A stretch of 64,000 nt of DNA from Dyella sp. ASV21 (lineage in GTDB: Bacteria; Pseudomonadota; Gammaproteobacteria; Xanthomonadales; Rhodanobacteraceae): NCBI RefSeq assembly GCF_016428975.1, contig NZ_JAELTT010000003.1, positions 62,001 to 126,000 on the forward strand. Direction: 5' to 3'. Position numbers and translations under genes: made by a program. This document shows positions 16,635 through 25,678 of the stretch, in pieces. Under the pieces are notes generated by a model. That model saw only the letters and a program-made list of their open reading frames with translations, did not search any database and was not told where the DNA came from. Position 1 is the stretch's first letter. Every line of letters starts with the position of its first letter.

Positions 16635-17672
16635 TTACTTGAAGATGTCCTTGTTGCGCGCGTAACCGTGCGCCTGCTGGCGCGTTACCAGGCCACGCTT
16701 TACCAAGTCCTGCAGATTTTGGTCCAGCGTCTGCATGCCGTACTGCTGACCGGTCTGGATGGACGAATACATCTGCGCCACCTTGTCTTCGCGGATCAGG
16801 TTACGGATGGCGGGAATGCCCACCATGATCTCGTGGGCTGCAATACGGCCGCCCCCCACCTTCTTCAACAGCGATTGCGAGATCACCGCGCGCAGCGACT
16901 CGGACAGCATCGAGCGCACCATCGGCTTTTCGCCCGCGGGAAACACGTCGATGATGCGGTCGATGGTCTTGGCCGCCGAACTGGTATGCAGGGTGCCGAA
17001 CACCAAGTGGCCGGTTTCCGCGGCGGTCAGCGCCAGGCGGATGGTTTCCAGGTCGCGCAACTCACCCACCAGGATGTAGTCGGGGTCTTCGCGCAGCGCC
17101 GAACGCAGCGACTCGTTGAAGCCATGCGTATCGCGATGCACTTCGCGCTGGTTGACCAGGCACTTCTGCGAGGTGTGCACGAACTCGATCGGGTCCTCGA
17201 TGGTGAGGATGTGACCGTATTCGTTCTTATTGATGTGGTCGACCATCGCTGCCAGCGTGGTGGACTTGCCCGAGCCGGTAGGGCCGGTCACCAGGATCAG
17301 GCCCTGCGGCTGCTCGATCAGCTCGCGGAACACCGCCGGGGCGCCGAGATCCTCCAGCGTGAGCACTTCGGAAGGAATGGTACGGAACACCGCGCCGGCA
17401 CCGCGGTTCTGGTTGAACGCGTTGACGCGGAAGCGTGCCAGGCCGGGAATCTCGAAGGAGAAGTCGGTCTCCAGGAATTCTTCAAAGTCGCGGCGCTGCT
17501 TGTCCGACATGATGTCGTAGATCAGCGAATGCACCTGCTTATGTTCCAGCGCCGGAATATTGATGCGGCGAACGTCGCCGTCCACGCGGATCATTGGCGG
17601 CAGGCCGGCGGACAAGTGCAAGTCCGAAGCCTTGTTCTTCACCGAGAAGGCAAGCAGTTCGGCGATATCCAT
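16635..17672 (-). CDS. pilT: PilT, type IV pilus retraction ATPase
   Basis: 345 residues (Pseudomonas 344). Cytoplasmic hexameric motor that depolymerises pili and drives twitching. Walker A GPTGSGKST at residues 130-138, ILTIEDPIEFVH, Walker B ILVGELRDLETI, His box HLVFGTLHTSSA and the AIRNLIRE motif needed for retraction (AIRNLIREDKVAQM) are all present. First gene of a pilT-pilU unit on the minus strand. Confidence 0.97.
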   Translation of the reverse strand: MDIAELLAFSVKNKASDLHLSAGLPPMIRVDGDVRRINIPALEHKQVHSLIYDIMSDKQRRDFEEFLETDFSFEIPGLARFRVNAFNQNRGAGAVFRTIPSEVLTLEDLGAPAVFRELIEQPQGLILVTGPTGSGKSTTLAAMVDHINKNEYGHILTIEDPIEFVHTSQKCLVNQREVHRDTHGFNESLRSALREDPDYILVGELRDLETIRLALTAAETGHLVFGTLHTSSAAKTIDRIIDVFPAGEKPMVRSMLSESLRAVISQSLLKKVGGGRIAAHEIMVGIPAIRNLIREDKVAQMYSSIQTGQQYGMQTLDQNLQDLVKRGLVTRQQAHGYARNKDIFK

Positions 17673-17988
17673 CTAGCGTTCCCCTCAACCCGATCGACTG
17701 GATGTCATGCAGCGGCGTACCGCATGGGCGGGGCATCCCCTGGCGCGCAACTTATCGGCGCCAAGGCGCAGATGTCGTGCAAACGGCCAGAAACCGGTTC
17801 CCCCATGCAGCGGGCCGATACTACTCGCCGGTAGGCCTGCGCCACCAGTCTTTCCAAAGCCCTAGCCCTTCAAACTGCGGACCAGGTTTGCAAGCATGCT
17901 TAGCCGGGCCTCGCCCGCCGGCACTTTTGCCACGGGACGGCCGGCGCCTGCTCCGGTAAGGTAGCCACCGCATTGGCGAGGATTCTGC
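17673..17988. other. Divergent region between pilT and proC
   Basis: 316 bases without a supported gene. In Pseudomonas the pilT-proC interval normally carries yggS (PLP-binding protein); no YggS-like sequence can be read here in any frame. It must hold the pilT and proC promoters, but no clear hexamers were found. Confidence 0.5.
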
Positions 17989-18807
17989 ATGACACGTATC
18001 GCATTCATCGGGGGCGGCAACATGGCCCGCAGCCTGATTGGGGGCCTGCTCAAGACCGGTATGGCCGCGACCAATCTGAGCGTGGCCGAGCCGCGCGCCG
18101 ACGCCCGCCAGGAGCTGGGCCGCGAGTTCGGCGTGGCCTGCTATGGCGAGAACCGCCTGGCGGCCGCCGAGGCGGACGTGCTGGTGCTGGCCGTCAAGCC
18201 GCAGATCATGCCGGCCATCCACGCCGAGCTGCTGGACACACTGGCGCGCCGGCGCCCCTTGCTGATCTCCATTGCCGCCGGCGTGCGGCTGGACCAGCTC
18301 GAACGCTGGTTCGGCCACACCCTGCCCATCGTGCGCTGCATGCCCAATACGCCCGCCCTTATCGGCGCCGGCGCCACCGGCCTGTGCGCCAACCGCCGCG
18401 TCAGCCCGGAGCAGCGTGCCCAGGCCCAACACATTATGGATGCGGTCGGCCTGACCCGCTGGGTGGACGACGAATCGCTGATGGATACGGTCACCGCCAT
18501 CTCCGGCTCCAGCCCTGCCTATTTCTTCGCCATGGTCGAGGCCTTGGAAGATGCCGCCTTCGCACAGGGCATGCCGCGTGAAGCGGCCCGGGCGCTGGCC
18601 GCCCAGGCCTGCCTGGGCGCCGGGCGCATGCTGGCCGAAAGCGGAGAAGACCCCGGCGTGCTGCGCCAGCGCGTGACCTCCCCCAACGGCACCACCCAGG
18701 CCGCGCTGGAAAGCCTGGCCGCCGACCACTTCCATCAGATCATCGCCCATGCCGTGGCCGCTGCCACGCATCGAGGCGGCGAACTGGCTGCAGCCCTGGA
18801 TAATTAA
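17989..18807 (+). CDS. proC: Pyrroline-5-carboxylate reductase
   Basis: 272 residues. NAD(P)H-dependent last step of proline synthesis. N-terminal Rossmann motif FIGGGNMARSLIGGL, VLAVKPQIM, the MPNTPALIGAGATGLC block and the C-terminal dimer motif ISGSSPAYFFAMVEA, followed by VTSPNGTTQAALESL, are all as expected. Two bases separate its stop from the GTG of the yggT-type gene, so the two form an operon, a common proC-yggT pairing. Confidence 0.96.
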   Translation: MTRIAFIGGGNMARSLIGGLLKTGMAATNLSVAEPRADARQELGREFGVACYGENRLAAAEADVLVLAVKPQIMPAIHAELLDTLARRRPLLISIAAGVRLDQLERWFGHTLPIVRCMPNTPALIGAGATGLCANRRVSPEQRAQAQHIMDAVGLTRWVDDESLMDTVTAISGSSPAYFFAMVEALEDAAFAQGMPREAARALAAQACLGAGRMLAESGEDPGVLRQRVTSPNGTTQAALESLAADHFHQIIAHAVAAATHRGGELAAALDN

Positions 18808-18809
18808 TC

Positions 18810-19385
18810 GTGAGTTACCTGATCAACGCACTCTCGTTCCTGCTGGAACTGGCCTTTGGCGCCGCCGCCGCGCTGTTTGTACTGCGCCTGCTGGCTGAGG
18901 CCAGCCGCGCGGATTTCCACAACCCGCTCAGCCAGTTCGTCTACCGCAGCACCAACCCGGTGCTCGCCCCGCTTCGGCGCGTGCTGCCCAATTGGCGGCG
19001 CATCAACATCGCAGCGCTGCTGCTGGTGTGGCTGCTGATGCTGCTCAAGCGCGTGGTGCTGTTCGCGCTGCTGGGCATGTTTCCGCGCCTGGCCGGCCTG
19101 CTGCTGTTGTCCGTCGCCGACACGCTGGACTTCATTCTGATGTTCTATGTGGTGCTGATCTTCGTGTGGTCGCTGATGAGCCTGTTCCAGGTGGAGCGTT
19201 ACCACCCGGTCTATCGCCTTGCGGGCACCCTGGTCGAACCCCTGCTGCGCCCCTTGCGCGGCAAGCTGGTGGTCGGCGGGCTGGATTTCGCGCCGTGGGC
19301 GGTGATGATTGTTTTGATCCTCGCCCGCCTGTTGCTGGTCTCGCCGCTGACCGACCTTGGCGCACGCCTCGCGCTGGGCGTCTAA
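18810..19385 (+). CDS. YggT family integral membrane protein
   Basis: 191 residues with two YggT repeats, each with two membrane helices (N-terminal FVLRLLAEASRADFHNPLSQFVYRSTNPVLAPLRR-type block read at residues about 20-55, and a second one with VEPLLRPLRGKLVVGGLDFAP). The GTG start 2 bases after proC is supported by the family N-terminus. Function is unclear; YggT proteins are linked to osmotic tolerance in E. coli and to cell division or thylakoid organisation in relatives (YlmG). Confidence 0.9.
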   Translation: MSYLINALSFLLELAFGAAAALFVLRLLAEASRADFHNPLSQFVYRSTNPVLAPLRRVLPNWRRINIAALLLVWLLMLLKRVVLFALLGMFPRLAGLLLLSVADTLDFILMFYVVLIFVWSLMSLFQVERYHPVYRLAGTLVEPLLRPLRGKLVVGGLDFAPWAVMIVLILARLLLVSPLTDLGARLALGV

Positions 19386-19426
19386 GCCATCACCCTTCAT
19401 CTTTCCCTGCCGGAATCCTCCAACGC

Positions 19427-21481
19427 ATGAAAGCGACCTCCTCCTTGCGCCTGCGCGCTCTCGCCATCGGCCTGGCCCTCGCCGGCATCGGTCACGCCTG
19501 GGCCACCACACCCGCCGCCAAGCCGGACGTGGTCGCCGCCAATGTCGATACCTCGGTCAAGCCCGGTGACGACTTCTTCGCCTATGCCAATGGCGCATGG
19601 CTGAAGAGCCATCCCATTCCCGCCGAGGAATCGCAATGGGGCATCGGTCAGGTCGTGCAGGATGAGCTATACGCCAAGCTGCGCCAGATCAGCGAGGCCG
19701 CCGCCGCGCAAAAATCCGCCTCGGTGGGCAGCGACGAGCAGAAGGTGGGGGATTTCTGGTCGACCGGCATGGATCAGGCGCTGGCCGACCGCCTCGGCGT
19801 GTCGCCGCTCACGAGCGAACTGGCCCGCATCGATGCCGCCAAGGACCTCAACGCCCTGCTGGACGAAGCCTTTGCGCTGCAGCCGCTGGGCGTGGACGCC
19901 TTCTTCGACATGGGCGTGCTGCAGGACGAGAAGCAAAGCGATGTGATGGCCGTGCACCTTATGCAGGGCGGCCTGGGCTTGCCCGAGCGCGACTACTATT
20001 TCAACAACGAGCAAGGCGTGGCCAAGGCTCGCGTGGCCTACGTGGAGCACCTGCGCCGCATGTTCCAGCTGTTGGGCGCCAGCGAGGCCGACGCCAAGCA
20101 GAATGCCACCCAGGTGATGGCTTTTGAAACCGCGCTGGCCAAGGTCTCACGCCCGCTCGAGGCACTGCGCGATCCGCTAAAGAACTACAACAAGATGGCG
20201 CCCGCCGAGCTGAGCGCCAAGTACACGCCGACCATTGCCTGGAACACGCGCCTTGGCGATTGGAAGCTGCCCGCCTCCACCGTGATCGTGGGCCAGCCGG
20301 AGTTTTTTGCCGGCCTGCAATCGTTGCTGGCCAAGACGCCGCTGCCGGTGCTGCGCGCTTATCTGCGCGTGCATCTGGTCGACACCTACGCCAGTTACCT
20401 CAGCCAGAATTTCGATAACGAGCACTTCGACTTCTACGGTCGCGTACTGTCCGGCCAGGCGGAGCAGAAACCGCGCTGGAAGCGCGTGCTCAACGCCGAA
20501 AATCATGCCCTGGGCATGATCCTGGGCCGCATCTACGTCAAGGATTACTTCTCCGAACGCAGCAAGCAGCGCTACAACGAGATGGTCGAAGCCGTGCGCA
20601 CCGCCTACAGTGAGCGCATCACCCGGCTCGACTGGATGAGCGATGCCACCAAGGCCAAGGCGCAGGCCAAGCTCGCCGCGGTAACCAAGAAGGTGGGCTA
20701 TCCGGACAAGTGGAAGGACTACTCCGCGCTGCAGATCGGCCGCGAGTCGTATGCGCAGAACATGATGAATGCCAACCGCTGGGCGTTCAACGACATGATC
20801 TCGAAGTTCGGCAAGCCGGTCGACCGCGACGAGTGGGACATGACGCCGCAGACCTACAACGCTTACTACAACCCCTCCAACAATGAGATCGTGTTGCCAG
20901 CGGCGCAGTTCCTGATCCCTGGCTTCGCCGACGATCAGGTCGACGATGCCGTGGTCTACGGCTACGTGGCGGCGTCTACCATCGGCCACGAAATCACGCA
21001 TGGCTTCGACGACGAAGGCCGCCAGTTCGACGCCAAGGGCAACCTGTCCGACTGGTGGACGCCGGAAGATGCCAAACGCTTCCAGCAGCGCGCCGATGTG
21101 ATGGTCAAGCAGTTCAACGCCTACGAGCCTTTGCCCGGCCTGCACATCAACGGCCAGGCGAGCCTGGGCGAGAACATCGCCGACTTCGGCGGCCTGATGA
21201 TCGGCATCGACGCCTTCAAAAAGACCGAGCAATACCGCAAGGGCGAGAAGATCGCCGGCTACACGCCGATGCAGCGCTTCTTCTTCGGCTATGCGCTGGG
21301 CTGGCTCTCGCAGCAGCGCGAGCAGCGCTTGCGCAATGCTCTGCTCAGCGATGTGCATGCACCGGCCAAGTGGCGCGTCAACGGCCCACTCTCCAACATC
21401 CCGGATTTCTACGAGGCATTCGACGTCAAGCCGGGACAACCGATGTGGCGCCCGGAAAACCAGCGCGTGAAGATCTGGTAA
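19427..21481 (+). CDS. M13 family zinc metallopeptidase (neprilysin/PepO-like)
   Basis: 684 residues from ATG 19427, where a signal peptide begins (LRLRALAIGLALAGIGHAWA, cleavage near residue 26). The zinc site HEITH is near residue 521 within STIGHEITHGFDDEGRQFD, the third ligand Glu in GENIADFGG follows, and the family's N-terminal DDFFAYANGAWL and substrate-binding NAYYNPSNNEIVLPA are present. Periplasmic or surface peptidase acting on oligopeptides. It ends W at the C-terminus (VKIW), typical of the family. The frame is open far upstream but only as overlap with yggT. Confidence 0.94.
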   Translation: MKATSSLRLRALAIGLALAGIGHAWATTPAAKPDVVAANVDTSVKPGDDFFAYANGAWLKSHPIPAEESQWGIGQVVQDELYAKLRQISEAAAAQKSASVGSDEQKVGDFWSTGMDQALADRLGVSPLTSELARIDAAKDLNALLDEAFALQPLGVDAFFDMGVLQDEKQSDVMAVHLMQGGLGLPERDYYFNNEQGVAKARVAYVEHLRRMFQLLGASEADAKQNATQVMAFETALAKVSRPLEALRDPLKNYNKMAPAELSAKYTPTIAWNTRLGDWKLPASTVIVGQPEFFAGLQSLLAKTPLPVLRAYLRVHLVDTYASYLSQNFDNEHFDFYGRVLSGQAEQKPRWKRVLNAENHALGMILGRIYVKDYFSERSKQRYNEMVEAVRTAYSERITRLDWMSDATKAKAQAKLAAVTKKVGYPDKWKDYSALQIGRESYAQNMMNANRWAFNDMISKFGKPVDRDEWDMTPQTYNAYYNPSNNEIVLPAAQFLIPGFADDQVDDAVVYGYVAASTIGHEITHGFDDEGRQFDAKGNLSDWWTPEDAKRFQQRADVMVKQFNAYEPLPGLHINGQASLGENIADFGGLMIGIDAFKKTEQYRKGEKIAGYTPMQRFFFGYALGWLSQQREQRLRNALLSDVHAPAKWRVNGPLSNIPDFYEAFDVKPGQPMWRPENQRVKIW

Positions 21482-21490
21482 CCCCCCGCA

Positions 21491-21509
21491 CCCGCGCGTT
21501 ATGCGCGGG
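21491..21509. terminator. Hairpin between convergent genes
   Basis: CCCGCGC-GTTAT-GCGCGGG, perfect 7-base GC stem, 10 bases after the M13 peptidase stop. No T-run follows, so termination would be weak or Rho-assisted. Confidence 0.45.
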
Positions 21510-21541
21510 CATGGCGGATTCATGGCCGGCGTCGGCGCGTT

Positions 21542-22366
21542 CTACGCGCGCTGGCGCTGTTCCCACGCGGCAAAGATGGCGTGGATGGCGGCCAATCCGT
21601 CGCTGAGCGCGGCCGGGCCGGGCTGCAGGATGATCGGCGACTTGATCTCATACAGGTCGCCGTTGCGCACGGCGGGAATGGCACCCCAACCCTCGCGCGA
21701 CGCCACACGTTCCGGGCGAAAACGCTTGCCGCACCACGAGCCCAGGATGATGTCCGGCGCCTGCGCCACCACCTCGCCAGCGTCGGCCAGAATGCGATGC
21801 TTGGCCAGCGACTCGCCGGCCATTGCCGGAAACACATCGTCGCCACCCGCAATGCGCACCAACTCGGCGACCCAACGAATGCCGGTGATCAGCGGCTCAT
21901 CCCACTCCTCGAAGTACACACGAGGACGGCGGGTGAATTGCGCCGCGGCCGCCTGCACGTCGGCGAGTTGGCGCTCCAGGGACTGCGCGTAGGCTTCGGC
22001 CTTGTCCGCCGCACCCACCATCGCACCGAGCCTACGCACATAGGCGAGGATGCCCTCCACGCTGCGGTGGTTGCTGATCCACACTTCCACGCCCGCCTTG
22101 ATCAGCTCACGCGCGATGTCGGCCTGGATGTCGGAAAAACCGATCACGAAATCCGGTTCGAGCTTGAGGATCTCGTCGATCTTGGCGCTGGTGAACGCCG
22201 AAACCTTGGGCTTTTCCTTGCGCGCACGCGGCGGTCGCACCGTGAAACCCGAGATGCCTACGATGCGGCGTTCCTCACCCAGCGCGTACAGCACCTCGGT
22301 GGGTTCTTCGGTAAGGCAGACGATGCGCGAGGGGTAGCCGTCGCGGTGATGAAGCTGTTCGGTCAC
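21542..22366 (-). CDS. BtuF-like cobalamin/metal-chelate binding protein without signal peptide
   Basis: 274 residues with the periplasmic-binding fold of BtuF/FepB proteins: RIVCLTEEPTEVLYALGEERRIVG at the start, KIDEILKLEPDFVIGFSDI, VARRLGAMVG-type helix, VYFEEWDEPLITGIRWVAELV, and DIILGSWCGKR. There is no hydrophobic signal sequence; the first 15 residues are polar and lead straight into the first beta strand. No ABC permease or ATPase is adjacent. It may be cytoplasmic or use another start. Downstream end converges with the M13 peptidase gene. 4 bases separate it from yjbQ upstream. Confidence 0.85.
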   Translation of the reverse strand: MTEQLHHRDGYPSRIVCLTEEPTEVLYALGEERRIVGISGFTVRPPRARKEKPKVSAFTSAKIDEILKLEPDFVIGFSDIQADIARELIKAGVEVWISNHRSVEGILAYVRRLGAMVGAADKAEAYAQSLERQLADVQAAAAQFTRRPRVYFEEWDEPLITGIRWVAELVRIAGGDDVFPAMAGESLAKHRILADAGEVVAQAPDIILGSWCGKRFRPERVASREGWGAIPAVRNGDLYEIKSPIILQPGPAALSDGLAAIHAIFAAWEQRQRA

Positions 22367-22370
22367 GCGT

Positions 22371-22808
22371 TCAATGTCCCAGCACCGTCACGGTGATCCG
22401 TCGCTGATGCGGATCGAGGCGGTGTTCCCATAGATACAAACCCTGCCAAGTGCCCAGGTGCGCGCGCCCTGCGTGCACCGGCACCACCAGACTCACCCCG
22501 GTAAGGATGGCCCGCACATGCGCGGGCATGTCGTCGGGGCCTTCCTCATCGTGGCGGAAGATGCCGTCGCCATCGGGCACGGCACGAGCCAGCCAACGCT
22601 CCAGATCGTCGCGGACGGTCGGGTCGGCGTTCTCACTCAGCAGCAGTGAGCAACTGGTATGCAGGCAGAAGACATGGGCAATACCCGTGTGCACGCCGCT
22701 GGTCGCGATCACCTCACCCACCTTATCGGTGATGTCGGTAAAGCCGCGGCCGCGCGTATGCACGACAAAGCCATGCTGGCCAACGTGTTCGGCGGGCGCT
22801 GCGCGCAT
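22371..22808 (-). CDS. YjbQ family protein (UPF0047)
   Basis: 145 residues. Family blocks GVHTGIAHVFCLHTSCSLLLSE, DLERWLARAVP, DDMPAHVRAILTGVSLVVPV and GTWQGLYLWEHR are conserved, including the His/Cys/Glu positions. Members have weak thiamine-phosphate synthase activity in vitro, but their physiological role is uncertain. Tightly followed by the BtuF-like gene (4 bases), so cotranscribed. Confidence 0.92.
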   Translation of the reverse strand: MRAAPAEHVGQHGFVVHTRGRGFTDITDKVGEVIATSGVHTGIAHVFCLHTSCSLLLSENADPTVRDDLERWLARAVPDGDGIFRHDEEGPDDMPAHVRAILTGVSLVVPVHAGRAHLGTWQGLYLWEHRLDPHQRRITVTVLGH

Positions 22809-22897
22809 GGGTCAAGCCTCCAAAAGCGGGGTTGCCCCCGTGGAACCTGGCTACGACCTGCCTGCGGTGCGTCGTTGCCGACAGATCGCGGGCAGGC

Positions 22898-23485
22898 TCA
22901 AGGGTAGAGCAGACGGTTGGTCCAGGTCTGGCCGTGACGGCTCCAACGCACGCGCTCGTGCAGGCGGTAGTCCGCGCCGTACCAGAATTCGATCATGTCA
23001 GGCTCGACCACGAAACCGCCCCAATGCGGCGGGCGTGGCACATCCTTACCCTCGAACTCGTGTTCATAGCGCGCATAGCGCTGCTCGAAGGTCTCGCGAT
23101 CGGGCAGCGTCTGCGACTGCAACGAGGCCCAGGCGCCGATCTGGCTGGCGCGCGGCCGAGTGGCAAAATACACGTCCGACTCTTCCGCCAGCAGCTTGCG
23201 CGCCACGCCTTCCACCCGCACCTGCACGGCATTGCGCAGCTGCTTCCAGTGGAAGCACAGGGCGACTTGGGGATGGGCCTCCATCTGGCCGCCCTTGTCG
23301 CTTTCGTAGTTGGTATAGAAGCGGAAGCCGCGCTCGTCGGCGCCCTTGAGCAACACAATGCGAGAGCTGACGCGGCCAGCCGCGTCCACCGTCGCCAGGT
23401 TCATTGCCGTGGGTTCGGGTTCGCCACCATGGCTTGCCTCGTCCAGCAGCTGCAAAAAGGTGTCCAGAATCTCTCGTTTCAACAT
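22898..23485 (-). CDS. pdxH: Pyridoxamine 5'-phosphate oxidase
   Basis: 195 residues. FMN enzyme that makes pyridoxal 5'-phosphate from the 5'-phosphates of pyridoxine and pyridoxamine. Seen: AMNLATVDAAGRVSSRIVLL, FYTNYESDKGGQM, ALCFHWKQL, RPRASQIGAWAS, PPHWGGFVVEPDMIEFW and the C-terminal LHERVRW...LLYP. ATG 23485 gives the length usual for Xanthomonadales (about 198). Divergent from the kinase gene, with only 33 bases between the two starts. Confidence 0.95.
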   Translation of the reverse strand: MLKREILDTFLQLLDEASHGGEPEPTAMNLATVDAAGRVSSRIVLLKGADERGFRFYTNYESDKGGQMEAHPQVALCFHWKQLRNAVQVRVEGVARKLLAEESDVYFATRPRASQIGAWASLQSQTLPDRETFEQRYARYEHEFEGKDVPRPPHWGGFVVEPDMIEFWYGADYRLHERVRWSRHGQTWTNRLLYP

Positions 23486-23518
23486 GGGGGTCTTGAATCG
23501 TGGCCGCCGCGCGCCATC

Positions 23519-24358
23519 ATGGCCGGCATGTCTACGGATGCTAGCACGCAGAATTCGACCTTGGCCGGGCACCTGCTCGACCAGTACGCCGGCCGCATCG
23601 CCCGCGCCCGCCGCCCCTACCTGCTGGGCCTGTCCGGCCTGCAGGGCAGCGGCAAGAGCACGCTCGCCCGGGAAATGAAGGCCCAGGCCGAAGCCCGGGG
23701 CTGGCCGACCGAGGTGCTCTCGCTGGACGATTTCTACTACTCCCGCAGCGAACGCGAGGTGCTGGCCCACCAGATTCATCCGTTGCTGCGTACCCGCGGC
23801 GTGCCGGGCACGCACGAGATCGAGCTGCTGCTGTCGGTACTGGCCGCATTGCCGCAGGCATCTGACAAGCTGCCGGTGAGTTACCCGCGCTTCGACAAGG
23901 GCCGCGACACCCGGGTGCCCCCATCCAAATGGCCCCGTGTCACCCGCCCACCCAAGCTGGTGATCCTGGAGGGCTGGGCCATGGGCATCCGCCCGCAAAC
24001 TCAGGCGGCGCTGGAAGCACCGGTCAATAGCCTGGAGCGCGAGGAAGACCCGGAAGGCACCTGGCGCCACTGGGTGAACAAGCAGTTGCGCGGCTACCAG
24101 CCGCTATGGCGCAAGTTGGACGCACTGATCGTGCTCCAGGCGCCCAACTGGGAGGTGGTACGCAAGTGGCGCAGCGAGCAGGAGGAGGAACTGCTCGCCC
24201 GCCATGCGCCGCTCGCCATGGACGCCAGCGCCATGGTGCGCTTTCTGGCTCACTTCGAACGCTTGAGTCGGCATGCCTTGGCCACGTTGCCGGAGCTGGC
24301 CGATACCTCGGTCGAGTACGACCACCATCGTCACGTCATCGCACTCAACCATAGTTGA
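23519..24358 (+). CDS. P-loop kinase, D-glycerate 3-kinase-like
   Basis: 279 residues from ATG 23519; ATG 23528 is an equally possible start. Walker A GLQGSGKST is near residues 40-48, followed by VLSLDDFYYSRSERE, RGVPGTHEIELLLSVL, FDKGRDTRVP and VILEGWAMGIRP. This pattern matches the glycerate kinase / Tda10 branch of the phosphoribulokinase-uridine kinase group. Substrate inferred from similarity only. It converges with the ybjQ gene 9 bases downstream. Confidence 0.82.
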   Translation: MAGMSTDASTQNSTLAGHLLDQYAGRIARARRPYLLGLSGLQGSGKSTLAREMKAQAEARGWPTEVLSLDDFYYSRSEREVLAHQIHPLLRTRGVPGTHEIELLLSVLAALPQASDKLPVSYPRFDKGRDTRVPPSKWPRVTRPPKLVILEGWAMGIRPQTQAALEAPVNSLEREEDPEGTWRHWVNKQLRGYQPLWRKLDALIVLQAPNWEVVRKWRSEQEEELLARHAPLAMDASAMVRFLAHFERLSRHALATLPELADTSVEYDHHRHVIALNHS

Positions 24359-24367
24359 AGCACCCAC

Positions 24368-24712
24368 TCAGGCCAGCGGCTCCACCTGCACCGCCGTGCC
24401 ATAGGCGAGCACCTCGGTAACGCCTTCGGCGACGTCGTTGGCGTCGTAACGCATGGCAATCACCGCGTTGGCACCGCGCTCGGCGGCATGGCGCAGCATC
24501 AGCTCGAACGCTTCCTCGCGCGCCTTCTCGCACAGCTCGGTGTAGATGGAAATATTGCCGCCCACCAGGGTTTGCAGCGCCGCGCCCAGATTGCCGATCA
24601 CGCTGCGCGAGCGCACCGTAATGCCACGCACGATGCCCATGGGCCGCACGACGCGGTAACCCGGCAATTCGTTGCTGGTACTGACCATATGCAGCGGAAG
24701 CTGGTTTGCCAT
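24368..24712 (-). CDS. YbjQ family protein (UPF0145)
   Basis: 114 residues. Typical sequence: TSNELPGYRVVRPMGIVRG, TVRSRSVIGNLGAALQTLVGG, REEAFELMLRHAAERGANAVIAMRYDA and GTAVQVEPL. Forms a pentameric ring in structural examples; role unknown, sometimes linked to metal or stress response. ATG 24712 is preceded by GGAG at good spacing; the frame is open farther upstream but without family similarity. Confidence 0.93.
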   Translation of the reverse strand: MANQLPLHMVSTSNELPGYRVVRPMGIVRGITVRSRSVIGNLGAALQTLVGGNISIYTELCEKAREEAFELMLRHAAERGANAVIAMRYDANDVAEGVTEVLAYGTAVQVEPLA

Positions 24713-24780
24713 GTGCGTATCTCCGTTTGTGAAAAAGTGTGGGCTGAGCGTACATGCCTCATCGGCGTTCCGGCCCTTGC

Positions 24781-25620
24781 TCACTCTGTCGCCGCCAACA
24801 AGGCGGCATACCCTTCGCGTGCATCGGGCCAATGCGGCGCAAAGCCGCTCGCACGCAAGCGCGCGTTGCTGAGCCGCTTGCTGCCCACGCCAGCCGGCGC
24901 GGGGCCATCCGCCGGCCATGGCGCCCCTATCACGTTCGCCAGGTGGTCATAGAGCGTGTCCAACGGCAGCGGCGTGTCGTCCACGCCTACATAGAGCGGC
25001 AGCGCGCCTGGCAGATCCAGCAGATGCACGATCGCGGCGGCGGCATCGTCCACGTGGATGCGATTGGACCAATGCGGCGTATGGCGCGGCACGCGCACCG
25101 AACCCTCGCGCAGGCGCTCGACCAACTGCATGCGCCCTGGCCCATACAGCCCTGCAAGCCGCAGCACGGTCGACGACAACGGCTGCGTCGCCAGCCAGCG
25201 TTCCGCCTCCAGCAGCACGCGACCATTGAAGCCCAGCGGCTCCACCGGCGTTGCCTCATCCACCCACGCATCGCCGTGTTCGCCATAGACGGCCGAGGAC
25301 GACACGAACACCACGCGCGGCAAGGCGCTGCGATCCAGTGCCGCCAGCATGTGCTGCAAACCATGCAGGAACACGGCGCGGTAGCGCCCTTCCTCGCGCG
25401 CACCCGGCGTGGGCAGATAGACCAGGTGGGTCAATCCCGACGGCAGACTTTGCAAGGTTTCCGGCCGGGTCAGGTCGCCTTGCAACCAGCGAATGCCATT
25501 GTGGCCGTCTGCGACGGGGCTGCGCCGCAGCGCCCACACTTCATCGCCGCGCGCCCTCAGCAAGGCCGCCACGCGTAGGCCCACATCGCCACAGCCAGCG
25601 ATCAATACGCGTCGGCTCAT
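24781..25620 (-). CDS. NAD-dependent epimerase/dehydratase family protein (YeeZ-like)
   Basis: 279 residues from ATG 25620. N-terminal nucleotide-binding motif VLIAGCGDVGLRVAALLRARG, VFVSSSAVYGEHG with the SDR Ser/Tyr region, and a C-terminal NARLRASGFAPHWPDAREGYAALL. The glycine pattern GCGDVG is that of the atypical SDR group of YeeZ proteins, whose substrates are unknown. Stands alone on the minus strand, divergent from aroK by 58 bases. Confidence 0.88.
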   Translation of the reverse strand: MSRRVLIAGCGDVGLRVAALLRARGDEVWALRRSPVADGHNGIRWLQGDLTRPETLQSLPSGLTHLVYLPTPGAREEGRYRAVFLHGLQHMLAALDRSALPRVVFVSSSAVYGEHGDAWVDEATPVEPLGFNGRVLLEAERWLATQPLSSTVLRLAGLYGPGRMQLVERLREGSVRVPRHTPHWSNRIHVDDAAAAIVHLLDLPGALPLYVGVDDTPLPLDTLYDHLANVIGAPWPADGPAPAGVGSKRLSNARLRASGFAPHWPDAREGYAALLAATE

Positions 25621-25678
25621 GCGGCCACTCCGCTGCACCAACCCCGCCATGCGGGTGCGCGCCTGTTAGCATTTGCCC

